A stretch of 64,000 nucleotides of DNA from Dyadobacter sp. MSC1_007 (GTDB lineage: Bacteria; Bacteroidota; Bacteroidia; Cytophagales; Spirosomataceae): assembly GCF_023667495.1 (NCBI RefSeq), contig NZ_JAMOZL010000012.1, forward strand, positions 62,001-126,000, read 5' to 3'. The notes beneath the pieces are model-generated. The model was not told the DNA's origin, searched no databases, and worked only from the letters and a program-made list of their open reading frames with translations. Numbering within the stretch: the stretch's first letter is position 1; each line of letters starts with the position of its first letter. Of this stretch, positions 8,741 to 16,293 are shown in pieces. Made by a program: the position numbers and the translations under genes.

Positions 8741-11509
8741 ATGTTCAATCTTTCAAAGTTCCGGCATAAGCACTGGGCAGTCGCCTTGCTAGGAGTGCTT
8801 GCAATTTCCTCCGTTTTGCTGACTGGTTACACCTACACGCACAACACCGTTTCCGTCGGTCCTGACTCACTGGATTTAGGCCCTTTTGTCGAACCTGGCT
8901 TTCCATATATTACTACTTCCGTCGATGCCCGCAAGCTCGGCCCGGGCTTCCCCACCGACAATATAGCAGCGCGTACACTGGCTTTGCAACTGGGCGACAG
9001 CGCTTATGCGTGCTTTGACACCGATTTGCTGAGGTGGTCGGTAGCCTGGACAGGCAAGTTCCTTCCGATGGTGATGATGGCCCAGGTCTCATACAAGGAT
9101 TTTTTCAACAAAAACAACAAAATGACCACCGTACCGGGCGTTCCAAGGATCGCAACGGGCGCATATGCGGGCTGGACAACAGGGAAGTCCGTTCGCTTGA
9201 CCGATAGACCGGTTAAGGAGCCAAGATGGAAACCTTTACCAGCAAATCTGGCACGTTGGAATGGCGTATATGTGTTTGAAAATAAGGCTATTCTGGATTA
9301 TTCAGTAGGGGCTGCTCATATTTATGAAATGCCGGGTAGTGCAAAGTTTGGAAACGAGGTAGCATTTACCAGAAATATTCAAGCTGAGAATGTGTCGCAG
9401 GAACTTTACCTTACAGCGGCTGAAATCGTCAATGCGACTGCCAGCGAAGTCAAAGGAGGCATTGCTTACATTTATCAGGGGCCAGCAAAAGATACGGTGA
9501 CTGCTATTGGAATATTGGGTAAGTCTAAATGGCAGGCCAGTGTCGAAGTGGATAAGTATCTGGTTGTGAAATTACCGGCATCTTCAAAGCGGGAGGAAGC
9601 GACTGTTGCCGTTTGGCGCGGTCCTGTTTCTCAAAAACGTGCATTTAAAAAATTCTGCCGTGGCAAATCTGCATCTCTGCCGGATTTCAAAAAGGGAGGG
9701 CCTGGTCTTTGGAAAGAGACGGTGGTGACACAGGGACAGCTATCGCCGGATACTGCCGCATTTGTCACGGATCAGTTGACATTACCCCTCAGAAACCCAT
9801 GGAAAAGAAATGTGCGTGTGGCTGATATCGCTTTTTTTAAGGATGGAAAAGCCGCTGCTGTGACATTTGAAGGAGATGTTTGGATGATCGACGGCATTGA
9901 CCGTAATCTTCAAAATGTGAAATGGAAACGGTTTGCCTCAGGCCTTCATGAGCCGATGAGCATTGAAATTGTGCAGGATACGGTCTATGTTTTTGGGCGG
10001 GAAGGAATAGTCCGTTTAAATGACCTGAACGGGGATGATGTTGTGGATTATTATGAGAACTTTTCAAATGTAATGGCCCAGTCAGCCGAATCCAGGGAAT
10101 GGGCGGCTGATTTGGTTACGGCGCCGGATGGTAGTTTTTATATTGCCAAAGGTGGCAGCCAGAGCAACGGCCCGGCTGTAACGCCTGCAACAAAAGGCAA
10201 GGGGTTTCGCTTGGGGTCCAACGAGAATGGGGCGGTCCTGAAAATTTCAAAGGATGGTCGTCAAGCGGAAGTGATCGCTACCGGTTTGAGAGGGCCATAT
10301 CTCGGCATTCATCCTACAAAAGGCATTCTTACGGCCTCCGATCAGCAGGGTAACTTCGTTCCTTCAACGCCAATTTTTGTAATTCAAAAGGGAGATTATT
10401 TTGGGGTAGAACCTACATTGCACCGCAAGGATAACCCGCCGGTTACCCCGCCACTTACCTGGATCCCGCATAGCGTCGACCGGTCGGCGATTAGTCAGGC
10501 GTGGATTACCGGAAATAAAATGGGTCCATTGAACGGCAACCTGATCCACTTCTCATTCGGTCGGCCTGGTTTGTTCCGTGTGCTGATCGACAGTACCACG
10601 ACGCCGGTACAAGGTGGCGTGTCGGTGATCAATGCATATTATCCGGCACCAACCTCGAAAGGCGCTGAGAATCCGGCGGATGGGCAACTTTATGTGACTG
10701 GTTTCAATTTGTGGGGGTCGAGTTCAAATGGCATCAGCGCATTGCTGAGGTTGCGCTACACGGGCAAGCCGAGCTATTTGCCCAACCATTTCCGGGCAGG
10801 CAAGCAGGGGATTATCCTGAATTTTGATTCACCATTGGATAAAACAGTAACCGCGGATCCGAAGAATTTCGAAGTAAAAAGATGGAATTACAAACGGACG
10901 GAGGAATATGGTTCAGGGCATTTCAAGCTGGATGGCTCGACCGGCGAGGAAACATTGCCGGTTGTAGGCTCTTATCTGTCAGAAAACGGTAAAAAGCTAT
11001 TGCTGCTTGTGCCCGAAATGACGGAGGTGATGCAAATGGAGGTTACCTACCATTTGAAAGCAGCTGACGGTAAAAAGATCGACGACCAGTTTTGGTTTAC
11101 CATCAATAAATCACAGGAGTTGAATTTGCAAAAAGAAGGGTTCAATAACGTTGACCTGGCATTGCTGACGGCCAAACGCTCGGAGCAGGCGGTCGCGGAA
11201 GCACCGGCATCGGCAGAAAAAGGGAGGGAGGTATTCCAGAAAATGGCCTGCGCCGGCTGTCATTCGGAAGGTACGCGCACCAAAGGCATGTACGGCCCTC
11301 CGTTTCAAAATTTGTATAAATCTGAAAGAGTGTTTGAGGATGGCAGCAAGCTCACAGCCGACGAAAGCTACATTCGCGAATCGATCCTGACGCCGTCGAA
11401 ACACATTGTGAAGGGTTATAATGAAGAAATGCCTTCGTTTGTCGGTGTCCTTTCAGACAATGATATTGAGTCTGTGATTTTGTTTATCAAATCGCTTTCA
11501 AGAAAATAA
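8741..11509 (+). CDS. Large secreted protein with propeller-like centre and C-terminal cytochrome c domain (DUF6797-like)
   Basis: 922 residues from the ATG at 8741; an upstream TTG at 8699 overlaps the probable promoter. An N-terminal membrane anchor or signal (VALLGVLAISSVLLTGY) is followed by a region resembling the DUF6797 family (PYITTSVDARKLGPGFPTDN). A six-bladed-propeller-like centre comes next (VADIAFFKDGKAAAVTFEGD; ILTASDQQGNFVPSTPI), then a C-terminal class I cytochrome c with heme site C837-A-G-C840-H841. The axial Met is probably in EEMPSFVGVLSD. Known relatives occur in polymer- or sugar-degrading Bacteroidota and Planctomycetes, usually without assigned chemistry. It converges with the molybdenum hydroxylase genes, 2 bases apart. 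Confidence 0.75.
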   Translation: MFNLSKFRHKHWAVALLGVLAISSVLLTGYTYTHNTVSVGPDSLDLGPFVEPGFPYITTSVDARKLGPGFPTDNIAARTLALQLGDSAYACFDTDLLRWSVAWTGKFLPMVMMAQVSYKDFFNKNNKMTTVPGVPRIATGAYAGWTTGKSVRLTDRPVKEPRWKPLPANLARWNGVYVFENKAILDYSVGAAHIYEMPGSAKFGNEVAFTRNIQAENVSQELYLTAAEIVNATASEVKGGIAYIYQGPAKDTVTAIGILGKSKWQASVEVDKYLVVKLPASSKREEATVAVWRGPVSQKRAFKKFCRGKSASLPDFKKGGPGLWKETVVTQGQLSPDTAAFVTDQLTLPLRNPWKRNVRVADIAFFKDGKAAAVTFEGDVWMIDGIDRNLQNVKWKRFASGLHEPMSIEIVQDTVYVFGREGIVRLNDLNGDDVVDYYENFSNVMAQSAESREWAADLVTAPDGSFYIAKGGSQSNGPAVTPATKGKGFRLGSNENGAVLKISKDGRQAEVIATGLRGPYLGIHPTKGILTASDQQGNFVPSTPIFVIQKGDYFGVEPTLHRKDNPPVTPPLTWIPHSVDRSAISQAWITGNKMGPLNGNLIHFSFGRPGLFRVLIDSTTTPVQGGVSVINAYYPAPTSKGAENPADGQLYVTGFNLWGSSSNGISALLRLRYTGKPSYLPNHFRAGKQGIILNFDSPLDKTVTADPKNFEVKRWNYKRTEEYGSGHFKLDGSTGEETLPVVGSYLSENGKKLLLLVPEMTEVMQMEVTYHLKAADGKKIDDQFWFTINKSQELNLQKEGFNNVDLALLTAKRSEQAVAEAPASAEKGREVFQKMACAGCHSEGTRTKGMYGPPFQNLYKSERVFEDGSKLTADESYIRESILTPSKHIVKGYNEEMPSFVGVLSDNDIESVILFIKSLSRK

Positions 11510-11511
11510 CA

Positions 11512-13680
11512 TTAACTGATTTCGTCCAGTTTAAATGGCAACTTCCTGATCCGTTTGCCGGTAAGGTCGAAAATAGCATTGGTGAGGGCCGGGGCAAACG
11601 GAGGAAGTCCCGGCTCGCCTACACCGCCCGGTTTTTCTTCATTTTCCATAATATGAACCTCAATCTCGGGGATGTCGGCAATGCGTGGCATAGGATACGT
11701 ATCAAAGTTGCGGTGCACGGCTTTACCATCTTCAAATATTGTCGCGTGGCTCGTGGCGGCTCCAAGTCCCATTACTATGCTGCCCTCTACCTGCGCCCGG
11801 ATGATATCGGGATTTACATACCAGCCGCAATCCATTAAAGCAATCACTTTGTCGATCCTGATTTTTCCGTCCGTTTTTCGGGATACCTTCACCGCGTGCG
11901 CGCAAATACCTGTGAAACATTCGGTTGCTGCAATGCCCCATCCCTGATTTTGTCCTCTCGATTTCCAGTTGGTCAGTTCTTCGAGCCGGTTGAACAATGC
12001 TTTATAACGCAGATCGGGTAGGTGGTCTCTGCGAAAATCGAGTGGATCTTTCCCTGCCAAATGCGCCAGTTCATCTAAAAAACTCTCACATGCGAACCCG
12101 TTCGTGGATGCGGATACCGAGCGCCACCACATCACGGGTACCGGCGAGCGCGTGCCTACGCCTGCGAAGCTGTAATGCTTAATTCCGCTGAGGTAGGGTG
12201 GTAATAATCCTTCTGAATTTCCTGCGTTATAAGTTGCCGGTTCGGGTGGCGGCGATGGCGCAGCAGTCCAACCCTGCCCGATCCATTGCGTTGCGGTGAT
12301 AGTTTGGAATGTGTGAATGCCGCCGCCTGGTGTGAGGCCACCCTTGCATGCGAAGAACGCGCCCGGGCGGAACGGGCCCGCCGTCATGTCGTCCTCACGT
12401 GTCCACACGACCTGTACCGGCGCACCGATTTCTTTGGAGATCAGAGCCGCTTCGTGCGGATAATCGGGAAAGCCTTTTCTTCCAAATCCGCCTCCGAGAA
12501 ATGTCATATTTACTGTTACCCGCTCAATTGGGACATTCATTTTCTGGCTTATGTCGGCTTGTATCCAGTTGGCTTCCTGTACCGGCCCCCAGATTTCGAT
12601 GCTGTCGCTGCGTACATCCGCAATGCAATTGAGCGGTTCCATGCAGCTGTGCGACTGGTAGGGAGTTTCGTAAAATGCCTCGAGTTTTTTGGATGATTGA
12701 TTGAAGGCGGTCTCAAACTGGGGATTCTGAGCAGGTTTTTTAAGATTTTCATGCATTTGCGCGTCCAGCTCCACGGTACCAGGGTGGTCAAAGCCGGAGT
12801 CATCCCATTCTACTTTCAGGACTTTTCGTCCCTGCATGGCCGCCCATGTTGAATTGGCTACCACCGCCACACCTTCGCATACTTGGTTAAAAACGATCCT
12901 TTGTACCTTAAAAACATGGGTTATACCCGACACTTTACGCGTTTCACTATCGTCGAATGATTTAACTTTTCCAATAAAGCGCGGATTACGCTCAACCACG
13001 GCATATTGCATGCCAGGTATCTTTTTATCCAGACCGAAAATGGCCGTTCCATTCGTTTTGAGTGGGATATCCTGGCGGGGAAGCGACTTCCCGATGATCT
13101 TGTAGTCAATGCGTTTTTTTAGTGCAACCTGCGCCGGTGGGGTAAGTCCCGCTGCTTTTTCGACCAAAACACCATAGCCGAGCTTATTCCCGGAAGTGCG
13201 ATTGATTACTTCACCATTTAGCGCATAGCAGTCGGAGGAGGGCACTTTCCATTGCTGTGCAGCTGCCTGGATCAGCATTTCCCGGGCCGATGCGCCTGTG
13301 CGAAGCAATGTCGGTGCCCAGCCGCGGACGGAGAAACTGCCTTCCTGAGGTTGGGCGCCATATTTTTTGGGATTGGCAGGTGCGAAAACAATGTCGACGT
13401 CTTCCAGCTTTACTTCCAGTTCTTCCGCCAGCATTTGCGGCAACGCCTGAAAAGTGCCCTGGCCCATTTCCGAACGGTTGCACATCAACGTTACCTTTCC
13501 TGACTGGTCAATCGAAATCCACGACATGAGTTCCGTCCCGTTTTCAGCAGCTGCTGTTCCGGGTTGCATAGCAATGACCGCGCGGGCTCCCTGGGACGGC
13601 ATGTAAGCTGCCAGCGTGAGCGCGATACCGGAAGCGGCGGTTTTTTGTATAAAATCCCGTCTGGATATTGGTTTTCGCAT
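11512..13680 (-). CDS. iorB: Molybdopterin-binding subunit of an IorB-type aldehyde/isoquinoline oxidoreductase
   Basis: 722 residues. Large catalytic subunit of a xanthine-oxidase-family molybdenum hydroxylase in the split IorAB arrangement. A twin-arginine signal (SRRDFIQKTAASG) shows export folded to the periplasm. Molybdopterin-contact motifs include FLGGGFGRKGFPDYPHEA near 400, and the C-terminal EKPGGVGEPGLPPFAPALTN holds the catalytic glutamate (GEPG). It oxidises an aldehyde or N-heterocycle by hydroxylation using water; the substrate cannot be told. It is the second gene of the operon, 6 bases after the iron-sulfur subunit. Electrons probably leave to a cytochrome c, and the neighbouring cytochrome is a candidate acceptor. 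Confidence 0.88.
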   Translation of the reverse strand: MRKPISRRDFIQKTAASGIALTLAAYMPSQGARAVIAMQPGTAAAENGTELMSWISIDQSGKVTLMCNRSEMGQGTFQALPQMLAEELEVKLEDVDIVFAPANPKKYGAQPQEGSFSVRGWAPTLLRTGASAREMLIQAAAQQWKVPSSDCYALNGEVINRTSGNKLGYGVLVEKAAGLTPPAQVALKKRIDYKIIGKSLPRQDIPLKTNGTAIFGLDKKIPGMQYAVVERNPRFIGKVKSFDDSETRKVSGITHVFKVQRIVFNQVCEGVAVVANSTWAAMQGRKVLKVEWDDSGFDHPGTVELDAQMHENLKKPAQNPQFETAFNQSSKKLEAFYETPYQSHSCMEPLNCIADVRSDSIEIWGPVQEANWIQADISQKMNVPIERVTVNMTFLGGGFGRKGFPDYPHEAALISKEIGAPVQVVWTREDDMTAGPFRPGAFFACKGGLTPGGGIHTFQTITATQWIGQGWTAAPSPPPEPATYNAGNSEGLLPPYLSGIKHYSFAGVGTRSPVPVMWWRSVSASTNGFACESFLDELAHLAGKDPLDFRRDHLPDLRYKALFNRLEELTNWKSRGQNQGWGIAATECFTGICAHAVKVSRKTDGKIRIDKVIALMDCGWYVNPDIIRAQVEGSIVMGLGAATSHATIFEDGKAVHRNFDTYPMPRIADIPEIEVHIMENEEKPGGVGEPGLPPFAPALTNAIFDLTGKRIRKLPFKLDEIS

Positions 13681-13686
13681 GGAATG

Positions 13687-14148
13687 TCAGTTCGTGTAGT
13701 TTGCGGCTGTTTTGATGGCCTTGCGTATGCGCGTATAGGTTCCGCAACGGCAGATATTCCCGTTCATGGCTGCATTGATATCTTCGTCGGTGGGCTTGGG
13801 TTTATCTTTCAACAACGCGATGGCCGACATGATCTGTCCGCTTTGGCAGTAACCGCATTGCGGCACCTGCTCCGCTATCCATGCCCGCTGTACCGGATGC
13901 GAATTATCGTTTGAAATACCCTCAATGGTCGTTACCGGCTGATCTGCAACAGCAGAAACCGGAAAAGAGCACGACCGTACCGGCGCGCCGCTCAAATGCA
14001 CCGTACAAGCGCCGCACTGCGCGATACCACAGCCATATTTGGTGCCCGTAAGGCCGATCAAATCGCGGATCACCCACAGCAACGGCATCTGGGCGTCAGC
14101 TTCGACTGTGTATTGTTTCCCATTAACAGAAAGTTGGTAAGATGGCAT
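13687..14148 (-). CDS. iorA: (2Fe-2S) subunit of the IorA-type molybdenum hydroxylase
   Basis: 153 residues, the usual length. An N-terminal plant-ferredoxin-type cluster is held by C40, C45, C48 and C60 (GCGIAQCGACTVHL). A C-terminal four-helix cluster uses C98, C101, C133 and C135 (QCGYCQSGQ and NICRCGTYTRI). All eight ligands are present. It passes electrons from the molybdenum centre of the partner subunit. It has no signal of its own, so it should ride out with the Tat-tagged large subunit. It is the first gene of the two-gene operon; a -7 element TATATTTG (14177-14184, minus) lies 29 bases before its ATG. Confidence 0.9.
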   Translation of the reverse strand: MPSYQLSVNGKQYTVEADAQMPLLWVIRDLIGLTGTKYGCGIAQCGACTVHLSGAPVRSCSFPVSAVADQPVTTIEGISNDNSHPVQRAWIAEQVPQCGYCQSGQIMSAIALLKDKPKPTDEDINAAMNGNICRCGTYTRIRKAIKTAANYTN

Positions 14149-14176
14149 AGGATAGCGTTTAAAATCAAGGCTTTAT

Positions 14177-14184
14177 CAAATATA
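14177..14184 (-). promoter_or_regulatory. -7 element upstream of iorAB
   Basis: Minus-strand TATATTTG, an exact TAnnTTTG match. The nearest upstream TTG is only 14 bases away, so the -33 element is not convincing. Confidence 0.35.
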
Positions 14185-14268
14185 AAAACGCTTTAAGCCA
14201 ATAGGAAATTATTTTGATAAGGTGCAGGTTTGGGAGGATGAAATGTTGGTGTGGGAAAGTCTTGATAA

Positions 14269-14298
14269 TTGATACCCGCCGTTTGGAAAGTAAATTTC
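14269..14298 (+). promoter_or_regulatory. Candidate promoter of the DUF6934 pair
   Basis: TTG (14269-14271), a 19-base spacer, then TAAATTTC (14291-14298), one mismatch from TAnnTTTG. It lies inside the longer open frame beginning at 14214, which supports translation starting at 14361 instead. Confidence 0.4.
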
Positions 14299-14360
14299 GA
14301 GACGACGGCAAGGATGGCTTAATTGAAGGAGTAAACCTCAAAGATCGAATCGAAAGAAAT

Positions 14361-14798
14361 ATGAATGCGTCTTCCTATCCTTTCAGAGTTGATGACTCGT
14401 GTCATATTTTTAGATTCACAAGCACTGGTATGAAAACTATCGAAAAAGTTGTCGTTTTCGATCCACTACCCATACCGGGAATTTATATGCTGGTACTGGG
14501 AGATTTCGATGAGGATGAGATCGATGTAGGTGTTAAAAGCAACAATAGGGATTTGGAGATGGTTTTATCCACAGTGGTCAAGATAATCGCCTTTTTTCTT
14601 AGTGATTATCCTGATGCAAGCATTTTCGTTGAAGGTAGCTCAGCTGCCAGAAACCGGTTGTATCGTATCATGATTGAGAAAGAGAGGAAAAACTGGCGTG
14701 AATTATTTGTAATAAAGGGAATTGATGAAGATACTTTTGAGGTCTTTCAATCAGGGAAAAATTACAGTTCGTATCTAATTTCTTTATGTAAAACTTAA
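14361..14798 (+). CDS. DUF6934 family protein
   Basis: 145 residues from ATG 14361, a normal length for this Bacteroidota family. It begins NASSYPFRVDDSCHIFRFTS, contains FDPLPIPGIYMLVLGDFD, and has the conserved ASIFVEGSSAARNRLYRIMI stretch, where the family has a G-S-x-x-R-x-R-L-Y-x-x-x-I pattern. An in-frame start at 14214 would add 49 residues of poor composition. Function unknown. It is followed after 11 bases by a 58-residue partner gene. The pattern of a mid-sized protein plus a very small one recalls toxin-antitoxin operons, but this is only inference. Confidence 0.7.
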   Translation: MNASSYPFRVDDSCHIFRFTSTGMKTIEKVVVFDPLPIPGIYMLVLGDFDEDEIDVGVKSNNRDLEMVLSTVVKIIAFFLSDYPDASIFVEGSSAARNRLYRIMIEKERKNWRELFVIKGIDEDTFEVFQSGKNYSSYLISLCKT

Positions 14799-14809
14799 TC
14801 ATTGATAAG

Positions 14810-14986
14810 ATGCAAAAGTGTAGCGAGGAACAAGCAAATCATGATGCAAATGCAACGCTTAGTGATCCCTTTGGTCAACGATTTTCGTCAATAGAAGCTG
14901 CCACGAACGCGAAAAGGGATTGGTTGCTGTCCCGGCATTCTTCCGATTTTTGGGAAAAACTAAAACAGTTGAAGGAACAGCAGTAA
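14810..14986 (+). CDS. 58-residue partner of the DUF6934 protein
   Basis: ATG at 14810, TAA at 14984-14986. A short, polar protein rich in Ser, Ala and Gln, with SDPFGQRFSSIEAATNAKRD and an amphipathic, charged C-terminus ending WEKLKQLKEQQ. No signal or membrane segment. It starts 11 bases after the DUF6934 stop, so the genes are cotranscribed. I do not recognise a domain; size and position fit an antitoxin-like or regulatory partner. The stop codon lies in the loop of an inverted repeat that probably ends the transcript. Confidence 0.55.
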   Translation: MQKCSEEQANHDANATLSDPFGQRFSSIEAATNAKRDWLLSRHSSDFWEKLKQLKEQQ

Positions 14987-14999
14987 CCGCTCCTTCAAC
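14968..14999. terminator. Likely bidirectional terminator between the DUF6934 pair and the methyltransferase
   Basis: Perfect 9-base stem GTTGAAGGA (14968-14976) and TCCTTCAAC (14991-14999) with a 14-base loop, followed by an A/T-rich stretch. It serves convergent genes. Confidence 0.5.
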
Positions 15000-15017
15000 C
15001 GCTAATTATTCTATTTA

Positions 15018-16064
15018 TTACTTGTAAGCAATTACAGCACTTGCAGGGCCGGTCAGAGGCAGTTTAGTGGTGTTGCGGAAGCCTGCCTCGGTGGCCCATT
15101 TGTGGAAATCAGCGTGGCTATAATCGAAGCCACCTTCTGTTTCGACTGCCATATTCAGCGACATGAGCAAGCCGAATACATTTTCTTTACGCTCGTCATC
15201 GATGATATTCTCGATCACGATCAATGCGCCATTTACCGGAAGCGCTTCATAAGCCTTGGCGATCAACATTTTTTTCTGGGGAAGGTCCCAGTCGTGCAGG
15301 ATGTTACCCATCGTGATCACGTCGCCTTTCGGGAATTGTTGGGTCATGAAATCCAGTACGCCTGTTTTAATTTTGTCTTCAAGGCCTTGTTTCCGGATAT
15401 TTTTTTCTGCGATAGGCTGAACCGGAGGCAGGTCGACAGTCAGGCATTGCAGATGCGGATTGCCGGAAACCACGCATGTCGACAATGTGCCGTTGGCACC
15501 ACCAATGTCAACCAGCGTGTTATACGGGCCGAAGTCAAATTCCTCTGCCAACATCATAAAGTTACCGACTTGCGCGCCGGTCATACCTTCCATGAAAATT
15601 TCGAGATTAGCTGGATCAGCGTACAATGCTTCGAATAATGGTTTGCCCGTTAATTTCACCTCGTTCTGCGGTTCTCCTGTGCGCAACGCTTCTTCCAGGT
15701 TGTTCCAGAAAGGATAAAGGCGATCGTTGGCCATTTCGAGCAGTCCACCAATGTATGCCGGGGCGCTCCGGTTGAGGAACATCGCCGTTTCGGCCGTATT
15801 GCTGTAAGTGGCTGTAAAACCTACTCCCTGGCGCTGAATGAGACCTAATGCAACAAGGCTGTCGAGGAAGTCCAATGCACTCCGGCTGTGCAATCCGAGT
15901 TTTTGCTGAATTTCAGAAGCAAACAGCGGACCGTCGGCCAGCTCGGTAAAAAGGCCCAATTTAACAGCGGTAAGCAGGGTTTTTGCAGGCCAGAAACCCA
16001 TCCCGATTTGTAAAATGCTCATCGGGGAAATTTCCTGGTCTTGTTCGATTTCAATGGTACTCAT
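15018..16064 (-). CDS. SAM-dependent O-methyltransferase (acetylserotonin/hydroxyneurosporene type)
   Basis: 348 residues. An N-terminal winged-helix dimerisation domain (about 20-100; AKTLLTAVKLGLFTELADGP and ALDFLDSLVALGLIQRQ) is followed by a class I methyltransferase fold. The SAM-binding motif is LVDIGGANGTLSTCVV, and GDVITMGNILHDWDLPQKK carries the catalytic-base histidine position (HDWD). This is the architecture of plant-like and bacterial small-molecule O-methyltransferases; the acceptor is unknown. It stands as a single gene with no biosynthetic neighbours. Confidence 0.85.
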   Translation of the reverse strand: MSTIEIEQDQEISPMSILQIGMGFWPAKTLLTAVKLGLFTELADGPLFASEIQQKLGLHSRSALDFLDSLVALGLIQRQGVGFTATYSNTAETAMFLNRSAPAYIGGLLEMANDRLYPFWNNLEEALRTGEPQNEVKLTGKPLFEALYADPANLEIFMEGMTGAQVGNFMMLAEEFDFGPYNTLVDIGGANGTLSTCVVSGNPHLQCLTVDLPPVQPIAEKNIRKQGLEDKIKTGVLDFMTQQFPKGDVITMGNILHDWDLPQKKMLIAKAYEALPVNGALIVIENIIDDERKENVFGLLMSLNMAVETEGGFDYSHADFHKWATEAGFRNTTKLPLTGPASAVIAYK

Positions 16065-16229
16065 GGCTAATTGTTTTTTTATTTAAGCGGAAAATTTATT
16101 CCGTCAGTGAAACATGGCCCAAAAGTATCCCTACATCTTGAATCCACAGAGTACCAGTGGAATGAATTGCCAATATAGGCTGACGGAATGGATGAAAAGG
16201 CGTTTGAGATGTGGGCACAAAAACGAAGA

Positions 16230-16255
16230 ATCCCGGCCACTTCCGCAGCCGGGAT
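16230..16255 (-). terminator. Rho-independent terminator of the Oar-like receptor gene
   Basis: 8-base GC-rich stem ATCCCGGC (16230-16237) and GCCGGGAT (16248-16255) with a 10-base loop. On the minus strand it is followed by a T-rich stretch (TTCTTCGTTTTTG). It lies 39 bases after the receptor stop. Confidence 0.75.
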
Positions 16256-16293
16256 CCTTGTATTGATATGCTAAACTGAATTCGCGAGCCAGC

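Noticed and set aside
14214..14360. 49-residue N-terminal extension of the DUF6934 protein
   Set aside because: The extension contains the likely promoter and gives a protein longer than the family's usual length.
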